Below are positions 49,991-57,817 of a stretch of DNA of 64,000 nucleotides, one piece after another. The stretch comes from Pyrinomonadaceae bacterium (GTDB lineage: Bacteria > Acidobacteriota > Blastocatellia > Pyrinomonadales > Pyrinomonadaceae). Numbering within the stretch: the stretch's first letter is position 1; each line of letters opens with the position of its first letter. The position numbers were made by a program, and so were the translations under genes. The stretch is taken from NCBI GenBank assembly GCA_036277115.1, contig DASUNM010000005.1, positions 62,001 through 126,000 on the forward strand, in the 5' to 3' direction. The notes below the pieces were generated by a model. That model was not told where the DNA came from and made no database searches. It saw only the letters and a program-made list of their open reading frames with translations.

Positions 49991-51289
49991 TTAACCGCCC
50001 GGTGCCATGTTGGGTGCTGCCGGCCGGCCGATGTCCCGGCGATAGTGCATTCCGTCCCAGTGAATATCGCCCACAGCGGCATAGCAGCGGGCCAATGCCG
50101 CGTCGAGCGTTTCACCGGTTGCCGTCAACCCAAGCACGCGACCACCCGCCGTCAGCCGTTCGGCACTTGATCCGCGGGAGGTGGCCGCGTGAAAGATCTC
50201 CACGTTCTCGTGTTTAGCAGCGCGTTCGAGACCTTCGATTACGGTCCCGGTTTCAGGTTTGCCGGGATAACCCCGGGCCGCCAATACGACGCAGGCGGAC
50301 GAATCGTTCGACCATTGCACCTCGAGTTCGCCGAGACGCTGATCAACGATCGCCTCAAAAATGGCGGATAGATCAGTTTGCAGCCTTATCAGAATCGCTT
50401 GCGTCTCTGGATCGCCAAAGCGCACGTTGTATTCCAATACGCGCGGGCCGTCGCTCGTCAGCATCAGGCCGATGAAGAGAATCCCGCGGAAAGGAAAACC
50501 TTCCGCACGCGCGCCGCGTAGCGTCGGGTCGATTATTTCGCGAGCGACTCTCTTCAAAACATCGTACTCGATAACGCTTGCGTCGGTGATCGATCCCATG
50601 CCGCCGGTGTTCGGTCCGGTGTCACCTTCACCAACGCGCTTGTGATCGCGCGCGGCGGGCATTAACCGAAAGTCCTTGCCGTCGGAAAACAGAAGGACCG
50701 ATGCTTCTGGGCCAGTCAGTACTTCTTCAATGAGGATGCGCTCTGCTGCCGAACCCAGCGCGATAAGGTCAGCCAGGGCTTTTTCCGCTTCGTCGCGCGA
50801 GCGAGCCACGACGACTCCTTTCCCCGCAGCCAATCCGTCGGCCTTCACGACGATGGGTGAGCTTTCATCGCCGAACTCGCCGCTTCTCAGAATCTTGATC
50901 GCCTCGTCGGCAGAAGCTGCAACGCGGTAGCGCGCAGTCGGAATTCCATGACGCTGCATGAAGTCTTTTGCAAACACTTTGCTGGTTTCCAGTTGCGCTG
51001 CCTGCCTGCGGGGGCCGACGATCCGAAGTCCGCGACGTTCGAATTCATCAACGACGCCTTCGGCGAGCGACGCTTCCGGCCCGACCATCGTTAAGTCGAT
51101 CTGCTCGCGGTGGGCAAAATCAGCGAGCGCGCCAACATCCGTTACACCAATCGCAACGCATTGAGCAATCTCGGCGATCCCTGCGTTGCCGGGCGCACAG
51201 AAGACTTCCATGGGCTGCGTGCTCGTCTTTTTAAGAGCCCAAACCAGCGCGTGCTCGCGCCCGCCTGAGCCGACAACCAGAATCCTCAT
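49991..51289 (-). CDS. purD: Phosphoribosylamine-glycine ligase
   Basis: 432 residues, the typical length. The ATP-grasp enzyme of purine synthesis joins glycine to phosphoribosylamine. Signatures are visible: start MRILVVGSGGREHALVWALK, VVKADGLAAGKGVVVA, EEVLTGPEASVLLFSDGKDF, the HKRVGEGDTGPNTGGMGSIT loop and the VLEYNVRFGDPETQAI metal site. The tail beyond about 415 is short and proline-rich. No other purine gene is adjacent; it appears to be a single-gene unit followed by a heptamer array. Confidence 0.97.
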   Translation of the reverse strand: MRILVVGSGGREHALVWALKKTSTQPMEVFCAPGNAGIAEIAQCVAIGVTDVGALADFAHREQIDLTMVGPEASLAEGVVDEFERRGLRIVGPRRQAAQLETSKVFAKDFMQRHGIPTARYRVAASADEAIKILRSGEFGDESSPIVVKADGLAAGKGVVVARSRDEAEKALADLIALGSAAERILIEEVLTGPEASVLLFSDGKDFRLMPAARDHKRVGEGDTGPNTGGMGSITDASVIEYDVLKRVAREIIDPTLRGARAEGFPFRGILFIGLMLTSDGPRVLEYNVRFGDPETQAILIRLQTDLSAIFEAIVDQRLGELEVQWSNDSSACVVLAARGYPGKPETGTVIEGLERAAKHENVEIFHAATSRGSSAERLTAGGRVLGLTATGETLDAALARCYAAVGDIHWDGMHYRRDIGRPAAPNMAPGG

Positions 51290-51341
51290 TATTCTCTTCT
51301 CACTAAACGAATTTAGGCGATGATTTTCGCCGCAAAAACGC

Positions 51342-51368
51342 TTGACAGCACTGCGCCTTAGTTATAAG
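51342..51368 (+). promoter_or_regulatory. Possible promoter of the zinc-ribbon gene
   Basis: TTGACA (51342-51347), 15-bp spacer and TATAAG (51363-51368). The spacer is short for sigma-70, so this is tentative. The gap 51290-51528 has no other clear signal except the ribosome-binding site GAGGAGGAGA just before the ATG at 51529. Confidence 0.35.
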
Positions 51369-51528
51369 TTGCACGCGCTGTGGCCGTCAGTTTTTGAGTG
51401 CTCGCCCGTTATTCAAACCTGACAGCATTCAATCTAGTCTTTCTCGGCCTCCTCGTCAGTTAACTGATCCGTTCGTGCGAATCCGCTCCTGCCGGTCGCC
51501 GCGTGCATCCATGTGAGGAGGAGACAGT

Positions 51529-51891
51529 ATGTCAGACAGCGAAGTCCTCGCAACCAGCGACGTCCAGTCGTCTGAACTTCACGACGAGAACCTCAAGTGC
51601 GTCGACTGTGGTGAGAGCTTTCTGTGGACGGCCGGCGAACAGATCTTTTTTCACGACAAGGGACTGAAGAACCCGCCAAAGCGCTGCAAGGTTTGCAAGC
51701 AGGCAAAGAACGAGCGACTGGCGGCCGTCACCGCGTCCCACACTTCCGGGGTGCGCCAGCGTATCGAAGTCACGGTCGTCTGCGCGCAGTGCGGGCAACA
51801 AACGACAGTTCCCTTCTATCCTTCACAAGGACGTCCGGTTTATTGCCGCGCATGTTTCCTGGCCGGCAAGGCCTACAGCGCCAGCGCTTAG
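51529..51891 (+). CDS. Zinc-ribbon protein with two cysteine pairs
   Basis: 120 residues with GAGGAGGAGA 5 nt before the start. Two zinc modules: CVDCGESFLWTAGEQIFFHD with CKVCKQAKNERL after it (the probable zinc-ribbon type often labelled zf-trcl), and VVCAQCGQQTTVPFYPSQGR with YCRACFLAGKAYSASA. The second unit resembles the CxxC zinc domain of cold-shock-type and DksA-like proteins. No catalytic residues are visible; it may bind nucleic acid or a protein. It ends 9 bp before the convergent kimA-like gene. Confidence 0.85.
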   Translation: MSDSEVLATSDVQSSELHDENLKCVDCGESFLWTAGEQIFFHDKGLKNPPKRCKVCKQAKNERLAAVTASHTSGVRQRIEVTVVCAQCGQQTTVPFYPSQGRPVYCRACFLAGKAYSASA

Positions 51892-51900
51892 GACAGGCAT

Positions 51901-53940
51901 TTAGTGTTCGAGGTGGTAGGGCACGTTCGTCACCACAATTCCCTTCTTAAAAAGCAGAGCACCTTTCAAGAACAGAGTGTTCTGATTGTGCAGCAGATTC
52001 TGCCACCACTTGGCGGGAACGAATTCCGGGAGAACGATGGTAACTACGCCTTTCTTGGTGCGTTTGACGCGATCGACATAGTTCAAAAGCGGTCTGGCAA
52101 GCGAGCGGTACGGCGAAGCCACGACCACCAGGTTTACGCCCGAGCCCCACTGTTGCCACTTTTCGCGCAGCTTCTTCGCTGCTTCGTCATCCAGGTTCAC
52201 GTAAACAGCCGTGACGTGATGCGGCGCGATCGACTTTGCGTACTCAAGCGCCTCGATCACGCCCCGGTGTATTCCCGAGATGGGCACGATCACTTCGTGG
52301 TGTATGGGACGAAGCTGACTGAGGCCTTCGGTAGAAAGTTGTTCGGCGACTTCGATGTAGTGACGGTGAATTCGCTTGAACATGAAAACCATCAGAGGAA
52401 TCAATACCACGACGATCCATGCGCCATGGGTGAACTTCGTGACCAGGAAGACAGTGAGCACGAGGAAAGTCGCGAGGGCGCCTACCCCATTTATAGCAAG
52501 GTACTTTTTCCAATGCGATTTCTTTTCCAGTGCGGCCACCTCGGCGAGGGTCTTGGGCTCTTCGCCGGATTTGGTCAATCGGCTGGCGTCGAGTTTTCCA
52601 GTGGGCATTACCTCTGCCGATCGCTTTTTCTCGATCGGCATCTCGGCGCCGACATTGCCGGTGGCGACTACCGCGCGCATCGCTTTGAGCTGCTTTCCTT
52701 CTTTCCACCAATGTATGACCATGCCGGACTGTGACAAGGTGAAGCCTAGAAACACGCCCACCGCGTATAGGGGAATCAACCGGCTGGTGTCCGCGCCAAA
52801 CGCCCAGACGAGCGTGCCGGAAAAGACTGCAAGCACGACGATACCGTTTGAGAAAACGAGCCGATCTCCCAGGTTCGCAAGTTGGCGCGGCAGAAAGCGG
52901 TCCTTGGCGAGCAACGAGGCCAGGCGAGGAAAGCCGGAGAACGATGTATTGGCGGCCAGAATGAGGATTCCCGCGGTAGTTGCCTGCACCACGTAATAGA
53001 ACCATCCCACGGGCCCGGTAAAAACAGCGCGCGCGATTTGCGAAATAACGGTTTCACGGTGCTGCGGATGTACGCCGAAAAGGTATGCGAGCACGCTTGC
53101 GCCAATAAACATCGTCACCAATAGCCCGGCCATCACGGTCAGGGTGATCGCGGCATTCTTAGACTCAGGCTGTTTAAAGGCCTGGACGCCGTTTGATATC
53201 GCCTCGATACCCGTGAGCGCGGCGCAACCATTAGCGAAGGCACCAAGCAGCAGAAATAAACTCAACGATTGAACGCCATAACCCTCAGCGATTTTCATGT
53301 TCGCATCATCGGGAATGGGGGCAACGTCGGGACTTATGTAGTAACTGATCAACCCATAACTAATCAGACCGAGGAAACTCACGATGAACGCATAGCTGGG
53401 CGCGGCGAAAAATGATCCCGCCTCGCGAACTCCGCGCAAGTTCGCCAGCATGATGAAAGTGATGAAGAAAAAGCAGAGGGCTACTCGATGATCATGAAGC
53501 CAGGCGAAACGAGTGCCCACCATCGCTGAAGTGATCGCTTCAACCCCCGCCGAGGTGGAAACTGAAACCGTAAGACAATAATCGATCAGCAGCGACGCGC
53601 CGGCGATCAAGCCCGGCGTCGTGCCGAGATTCTCTTTGGCAACGATGAACGCTCCGCCCCCTGACGGATAGGCGCGAATGGTCTGCCGGTAACTCGTCGC
53701 AACGATGATCAGGAGCGCGCTGATCGCAAGCGAAATCGGAATAACTTTTCCGAAAGAACCCGTTTGCCCGGCCATGTATGCGGCGGCGAGCACGAGAAGT
53801 ATTTGTTCAGTGGCGTAGGCGGTAGATGAGAGGGCGTCTGACGCGAAGATCGCGAGCGCGATCTTCTTAGTGAGTCTCTCGTGTGTTAAGCGCGCTGTCT
53901 TGATCGGACTTCCGACCAACCAACGCTTAAATGAGGCCAT
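51901..53940 (-). CDS. kimA: KimA-like potassium importer (APC family)
   Basis: 679 residues. An APC-type permease with about 12 membrane helices followed by a cytoplasmic C-terminal domain (from about residue 540, LRPIHHEVIVPISGIHRGVI). Matches to Bacillus KimA in memory are close: ALAIFASDALSSTAYATEQI, IRAYPSGGGAFIVAKENLG, GCAALTGIEAISNGVQAFK and the C-terminal LLHNQNTLFLKGALLFKKGI. KimA takes up potassium by proton symport and is inhibited by c-di-AMP binding to its C-terminal domain in Bacillus. The function here is inferred. It has a strong promoter and a structured leader. Confidence 0.85.
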   Translation of the reverse strand: MASFKRWLVGSPIKTARLTHERLTKKIALAIFASDALSSTAYATEQILLVLAAAYMAGQTGSFGKVIPISLAISALLIIVATSYRQTIRAYPSGGGAFIVAKENLGTTPGLIAGASLLIDYCLTVSVSTSAGVEAITSAMVGTRFAWLHDHRVALCFFFITFIMLANLRGVREAGSFFAAPSYAFIVSFLGLISYGLISYYISPDVAPIPDDANMKIAEGYGVQSLSLFLLLGAFANGCAALTGIEAISNGVQAFKQPESKNAAITLTVMAGLLVTMFIGASVLAYLFGVHPQHRETVISQIARAVFTGPVGWFYYVVQATTAGILILAANTSFSGFPRLASLLAKDRFLPRQLANLGDRLVFSNGIVVLAVFSGTLVWAFGADTSRLIPLYAVGVFLGFTLSQSGMVIHWWKEGKQLKAMRAVVATGNVGAEMPIEKKRSAEVMPTGKLDASRLTKSGEEPKTLAEVAALEKKSHWKKYLAINGVGALATFLVLTVFLVTKFTHGAWIVVVLIPLMVFMFKRIHRHYIEVAEQLSTEGLSQLRPIHHEVIVPISGIHRGVIEALEYAKSIAPHHVTAVYVNLDDEAAKKLREKWQQWGSGVNLVVVASPYRSLARPLLNYVDRVKRTKKGVVTIVLPEFVPAKWWQNLLHNQNTLFLKGALLFKKGIVVTNVPYHLEH

Positions 53941-53959
53941 TCGTCTCTAACCGGAGCGA

Positions 53960-54042
53960 ACCCGCAACTGACTGAAGAGCGCAAAAATGCCACAGCGTGC
54001 AACTTCAAAAAGCGCCGACTGTGGCGTTGCTCACCTGCGGGT
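53960..54042 (-). other. Structured leader of the kimA-like gene
   Basis: Outer stem ACCCGCA / TGCGGGT (53960-53966 with 54036-54042) encloses a perfect inner stem GCCACAG / CTGTGGC (53989-53995 with 54019-54025). It lies in the transcript between the promoter at 54100-54127 and the start at 53940. I compared it by eye with the c-di-AMP (ydaO) and other riboswitches and saw none of their conserved cores. The class is unknown. The remainder of 53941-54398 shows no gene. Confidence 0.5.
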
Positions 54043-54099
54043 GGCTCGATGCTTCATTGTCCTTAGATAAAGCGGCCCGGGGGCTGATTATCCTGCGGT

Positions 54100-54127
54100 A
54101 TGTTATGCCCTTTAAACTGAATGTCAA
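54100..54127 (-). promoter_or_regulatory. Promoter of the kimA-like gene
   Basis: Reverse strand: TTGACA (54122-54127), 16-bp spacer, TAACAT (54100-54105). It gives a leader of about 155 nt before the ATG at 53940. Confidence 0.6.
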
Positions 54128-54398
54128 CCGCTGAAATGAGTTGTTGGATTGAAGTGATTAGTCGCGCGCGATTTAAGAGGCCCTGAAAATAAAAGCGGGC
54201 GGGGCCCTCCCACAAGCCCCACCCTAAGGCCACGTGTCCTCACCCCACGCGACCACTTCGTCCACCGGGGAGGCGGACGCGCGATGATTATGCACAACTC
54301 ACACTTTCGATGCAACCCAAAGAATACGTTTTTTACAAAACTTTTTTCTTAACAAAAAATGACGTAATTGCACAGCGCACGAGTGGCCCAAATCAAGT

Positions 54399-54605
54399 TC
54401 AACCGCGCGGCAAAATAGACTCAATGCTGTGCAAAAGTACGATGACATTGTCTGTTTCGCCATCCTGTCCACGCACTTTTAGCGCAACATAATCATTCGT
54501 GATATCTGCAATAATTCCTTCGTACACTGCGCCGGAAATTGTCTTGATGTCCACGGACTGACCACGGAATCTGATCAGAAGATTTTCCACGTGCTGATAG
54601 CCCAT
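54399..54605 (-). CDS. Small Sm-like (LSm-type) protein
   Basis: 68 residues with GAGGTGAGGAA before the ATG. The pattern VDIKTISGAVYEGIIADITN and NVIVLLHSIESILPR is the five-stranded Sm/LSm-like barrel seen in Hfq and small related bacterial proteins. It lacks the Hfq-specific KH motif. It is the last of three genes on the reverse strand (DnaJ-like, VOC, this), starting 4 bp after the VOC stop. It may bind RNA or act as a ring scaffold; the function is not known. Confidence 0.6.
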   Translation of the reverse strand: MGYQHVENLLIRFRGQSVDIKTISGAVYEGIIADITNDYVALKVRGQDGETDNVIVLLHSIESILPRG

Positions 54606-54609
54606 TTCC

Positions 54610-54990
54610 TCACCTCACTTCGGTTTGATTCGCATTCCATTCAACAAGCACCAGTCGATAATTGTCGGGATCGAGCACGCTGATAAATCTGCCACCCCAG
54701 CCTTCATCGCGTGGTGACGGAACACTATGATCGATAGCAGAGATTTTTGCGAAGAGCTCATCAACGTCCTCCACGCCCAGCACAAAGTGAACGCCCCGAC
54801 CGCGCTTCAACATCGTCTCGAGCTGCTGGACCAGATTGATTTTCAAAGCGCTCGCCCGCACAGTGGCCATGGGCGGCTCGGCGTCGGCGTTGTGCGACTC
54901 CAAAACGAAGCCAAGTTGGCCGCGATAAAAAGACAAAGACTCTTCGAGGTTGTTCACTTCCAGGAACAGCGCATCAAGACCTGTCACCAT
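54610..54990 (-). CDS. VOC-family (glyoxalase-like) protein
   Basis: 126 residues, one vicinal-oxygen-chelate unit of paired beta-alpha-beta motifs: MVTGLDALFLEVNNLEESLS, FYRGQLGFVLESHN at the start and GGRFISVLDPDNYRLVLVEW at the end, a typical VOC signature with a metal-ligand Glu at VLVEW. Members bind a metal and act as dioxygenases, lyases or resistance proteins; the substrate cannot be told. It lies between the DnaJ-like gene (gap 16 bp) and the Sm-like gene (gap 4 bp), a probable operon. Confidence 0.9.
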   Translation of the reverse strand: MVTGLDALFLEVNNLEESLSFYRGQLGFVLESHNADAEPPMATVRASALKINLVQQLETMLKRGRGVHFVLGVEDVDELFAKISAIDHSVPSPRDEGWGGRFISVLDPDNYRLVLVEWNANQTEVR

Positions 54991-55006
54991 TGTTGCGGAG
55001 TGTCCG

Positions 55007-55561
55007 TCACACGGCAGTGAGAATCAAGTAAAGACCGTAGACCGCGGCCAGCACGATCGTCCAGAACGCGAGTTCCTGTACCGCGCGAAGCCGGCGGACG
55101 GGATGCGCCGCCGGCAATGATTCGCGCAGGTTCCTCACTGCCGAATGCGCGATAAGAACACCGAACAACATAACGCCCATCGCGAGAATTCCCAGCGGCC
55201 ACAGAAACCAGAGTCCATTGAATCGAACCAGCAACAACAACATGAAGCCCGCGGCCAAACACCCCAACGCATTCAACGCCTGTCCATATGCGCCCACTTC
55301 ACGTGCGGGCGACGCCGTGTTGATAAAAGGCGTCGGCGCGATCGGTCGTCTTCTCTGTTGGTCATAATCCTTTCGCATCGTGTCATCGTGCAGCACCGCG
55401 TAAGCTTCGTTCAGCGCTTTCATTTCGTCTTCTGAGCCTCCGCGATCCGGATGTCGCCGGTGCGCCAGCCGCCGATACAGGCGTTCGATATCACGGCGCG
55501 AAGCGCCATCCTCAGCACCCAAAACTTCGTAATAATTCTTTTTCGGATCGAATTGGCTCAA
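55007..55561 (-). CDS. DnaJ-domain membrane protein
   Basis: 184 residues. The J domain is at the N-terminus (NYYEVLGAEDGASRRDIERL, then YRRLAHRRHPDRGGS with the HPD motif near residue 37, and AYAVLHDDTMRKDYDQQ). Three hydrophobic spans follow (LGCLAAGFMLLLLVRFNGLW, FLWPLGILAMGVMLFGVLIA and FWTIVLAAVYGLYLILTA). It recruits Hsp70 to the membrane in general; partner proteins are not evident. It heads the VOC / Sm-like unit. Confidence 0.9.
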   Translation of the reverse strand: MSQFDPKKNYYEVLGAEDGASRRDIERLYRRLAHRRHPDRGGSEDEMKALNEAYAVLHDDTMRKDYDQQRRRPIAPTPFINTASPAREVGAYGQALNALGCLAAGFMLLLLVRFNGLWFLWPLGILAMGVMLFGVLIAHSAVRNLRESLPAAHPVRRLRAVQELAFWTIVLAAVYGLYLILTAV

Positions 55562-55655
55562 CGGCTGGATTGTAGTTTCGCATTTCCACGTTTGGCAACG
55601 AACTCACTTACGGCTGACACTGGCTCTCTGTTAATCTGAGCGGCAGGAGACTTAG

Positions 55656-56012
55656 ATGGACGCACCGTTTGCGCCTGGCGATGATCTGATCTTTCAGCTC
55701 GAGAGTGGCTTCGGATTATTGCGAGTTATTGCCGTTGAAGAGCATGAGACCGATCGCGTCTGGCATTTGATGGCTTATGAAGAATTCTTCGCCGATCCGG
55801 AAAGCGCAGAAGCTGCTTTGACGAGTCCGGAATCGCTTCACGTGCGCAGAGCTCATATGGCGTTGACTGATCGCGCGTTCGAGCGGACGCCGGCGGCCAA
55901 GCTCGGCAATCGACCGGTGACGGAGACTGAACGAGCCGTTTATCAGAACTGGCGCGACACCGACGGACGCGTCTCCGATCGGTCCGCGCTTTTAATGCTG
56001 GGGATACGATGA
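55656..56012 (+). CDS. Small protein of unknown function coupled to an aminopeptidase
   Basis: 118 residues. Compact, soluble, acidic (MDAPFAPGDDLIFQLESGFG, LLRVIAVEEHETDRVWHLMA), with strands in the first half and helices in the second (TETERAVYQNWRDTDGRVSD). No motif is known to me. The stop overlaps the start of the M1 peptidase by 4 bp (ATGA at 56009-56012), so they are cotranslated, which suggests a shared role or regulation. Confidence 0.7.
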   Translation: MDAPFAPGDDLIFQLESGFGLLRVIAVEEHETDRVWHLMAYEEFFADPESAEAALTSPESLHVRRAHMALTDRAFERTPAAKLGNRPVTETERAVYQNWRDTDGRVSDRSALLMLGIR

Positions 56013-57721
56013 GAGACAGCATGACAATCGTCCGGGGCTTTCTGTTTTCACCGCGCGCCACGCGCATTTTCTTTGCAGCGATAGTTCTCGCTTGCTGCGC
56101 CACACTTGTTCCCGCGCAGCGCCGCGAACGCTCGGTCACCAACTGGCGCCCGCTTCATTACGACGTCTCGCTGTCTTTCAACGATGCGATGACCGAGATT
56201 TCGTCGGCCAGGACCGAAGTCACGCTGCGCGTGCTGAAGCCGAACGTCACGAAAATAGATTTTGATTTCGGCGAGATGCCGATCACTTCGGTCACAGTTG
56301 CCGGTAAGCCGGCGCGTTACCAGAGGACGTCCAACACGCTGGACGTTATGCTGCCTGTCGCTCCGCGGAACGGCGCTGAATTGAAAATTACGATTGGCTA
56401 TCACGGCCGGCCGAAGGACGGGCTGATTTTAGCGAATGATGGCGACGGCAAACCTTCCGCGACCGGGGACAATTGGCCTAACCGTGTCCATCATTGGATC
56501 CCAACGCTGGATCATCCCTCGGCTAAAGCAGCGGTTTCATTCAACGTAACTGCTCCTTCGGGTTATCAGGTGATAGCCAATGGAAAATTGTTATCTTTAA
56601 CCACCGTAGACGCTCCCTCGCCTGCCCAGCAACATCGTGAGCTTCGCAAGTTTGCTGAGACAAAACCGATTCCACCTTACTGCATGGTTGTGGCGGTGAA
56701 CCAGGGTGCGATCATCAACTCGCCCGACAAAAGCATCACAAACCTTTTTTATAACGTGCCGCATCGGGACGCGGAGTATGCGCCGAAAGGATTCTCGCCC
56801 GCGGCGCCATCGCTCGCCTACTTCAGTCAAACGATCGGCCCTTATCCGTACGAGAAGCTGGCGCTGATCGTGGGCGCCACTCAGTTTGGCGGGATGGAAA
56901 ACTCCAGCGCTATCGTCTTCGCCAGCACGGTGTTCAATCGGAACCCAGACGAAAAGATGAGCGCGCATTTCGGCATTCCTCAACGCATCGAGAGCCTGGT
57001 CGCCCACGAAATCGCACACCAGTGGTTCGGAGATTCGGTCACGCAATCGACATGGGCCGACCTTTGGCTGAGTGAAGGTTTCGCGACGTACTTTGCGGCG
57101 TTGTTCATCGAGAAACATGATGGCGAGGAGGCCTTTCGCGAGTACCTGCGTGATGCTGCGAGAGCTTACTTTGCCTATGAGGAGAAGCGGAATGCGCCGA
57201 TTCACGACACGGAAACCCAGAACTTAATGCAGCTGCTGAACCCGAACAATTACGAGAAAGGCGCCTGGGTCCTGCACATGTTGCGCAAGCAACTTGGTGA
57301 TGAAGCATTCTTCCGCGGACTGCGGAACTTTTACAACGCACATCGTGAAGGAAACGCGACGACCGAAGATTTAAGAGCCGCGTTGGAAAAGAGTTCAGGC
57401 AAGAATCTGCGTACGTTTTTCGCGCGCTGGATTTACGGCAGCGGCCATCCGGTTTACGAATGGTCTTCGCAAGCTGCGGAAATGCAAAATGGCAATAACT
57501 CAGTCACGATCATCCTGAAGCAGACGCAAGCCGGTGCGCCATTCTCGGATCCAGTTCCGGTCACAGTCACCAGTGAAGGCAAGACAACTTCTCTCACCCT
57601 GTTTCCGAAAGGCAAAGTCGCAACGGCGACACTGCGCACCGGCAGAGTTCCCATCTCAATTCAGATTGATCCTGAAGAGACGCTGCTTAAAGAAGTCGTC
57701 AGCGGTCAGATGGAAAAGTGA
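56009..57721 (+). CDS. M1-family zinc aminopeptidase, exported
   Basis: 570 residues. The signal sequence is ATRIFFAAIVLACCATLVPA with AQ at its end. The catalytic M1 domain has the substrate-anchoring GGMENSS (near 292), HEIAHQ with the zinc histidines near 331-336 and the third ligand Glu 18 residues on in WADLWLSEGFATY. The N-terminal beta-saddle domain starts NWRPLHYDVSLSFNDAMTEI. Such enzymes trim N-terminal residues from peptides in the periplasm or outside. It is shorter than full M1 enzymes (about 850) since the C-terminal helical domain is small. Confidence 0.93.
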   Translation: MRDSMTIVRGFLFSPRATRIFFAAIVLACCATLVPAQRRERSVTNWRPLHYDVSLSFNDAMTEISSARTEVTLRVLKPNVTKIDFDFGEMPITSVTVAGKPARYQRTSNTLDVMLPVAPRNGAELKITIGYHGRPKDGLILANDGDGKPSATGDNWPNRVHHWIPTLDHPSAKAAVSFNVTAPSGYQVIANGKLLSLTTVDAPSPAQQHRELRKFAETKPIPPYCMVVAVNQGAIINSPDKSITNLFYNVPHRDAEYAPKGFSPAAPSLAYFSQTIGPYPYEKLALIVGATQFGGMENSSAIVFASTVFNRNPDEKMSAHFGIPQRIESLVAHEIAHQWFGDSVTQSTWADLWLSEGFATYFAALFIEKHDGEEAFREYLRDAARAYFAYEEKRNAPIHDTETQNLMQLLNPNNYEKGAWVLHMLRKQLGDEAFFRGLRNFYNAHREGNATTEDLRAALEKSSGKNLRTFFARWIYGSGHPVYEWSSQAAEMQNGNNSVTIILKQTQAGAPFSDPVPVTVTSEGKTTSLTLFPKGKVATATLRTGRVPISIQIDPEETLLKEVVSGQMEK

Positions 57722-57762
57722 AACCCGACGCTCCTCAGCCTCTTCGCAAGTCCAAATACACA

Positions 57763-57794
57763 CAGGCGCCGCTCAAATGAAAACGACGCCTGTT
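57763..57794. terminator. Possible terminator between convergent genes
   Basis: ACAGGCG (57763-57769) pairs with CGCCTGT (57788-57794) around an 18-nt loop, between the aminopeptidase (ends 57721) and the TonB receptor (ends 57818). No T-run, so tentative. Confidence 0.35.
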
Positions 57795-57817
57795 GCATGC
57801 CCGGATTAACCGCCGGT

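Noticed and set aside
51904-52734. 276-codon open frame on the + strand
   Set aside because: It lies wholly opposite the kimA-like gene, whose protein matches a known family along its length; the + frame is a codon-bias shadow.
53941-54127. c-di-AMP (ydaO-type) riboswitch before kimA
   Set aside because: Stems exist, but the conserved core strings of that class are not seen.
54124-54315. 63-codon reverse frame upstream of kimA
   Set aside because: No ribosome-binding site, Arg/Pro-rich composition and overlap with the kimA promoter; not supported.
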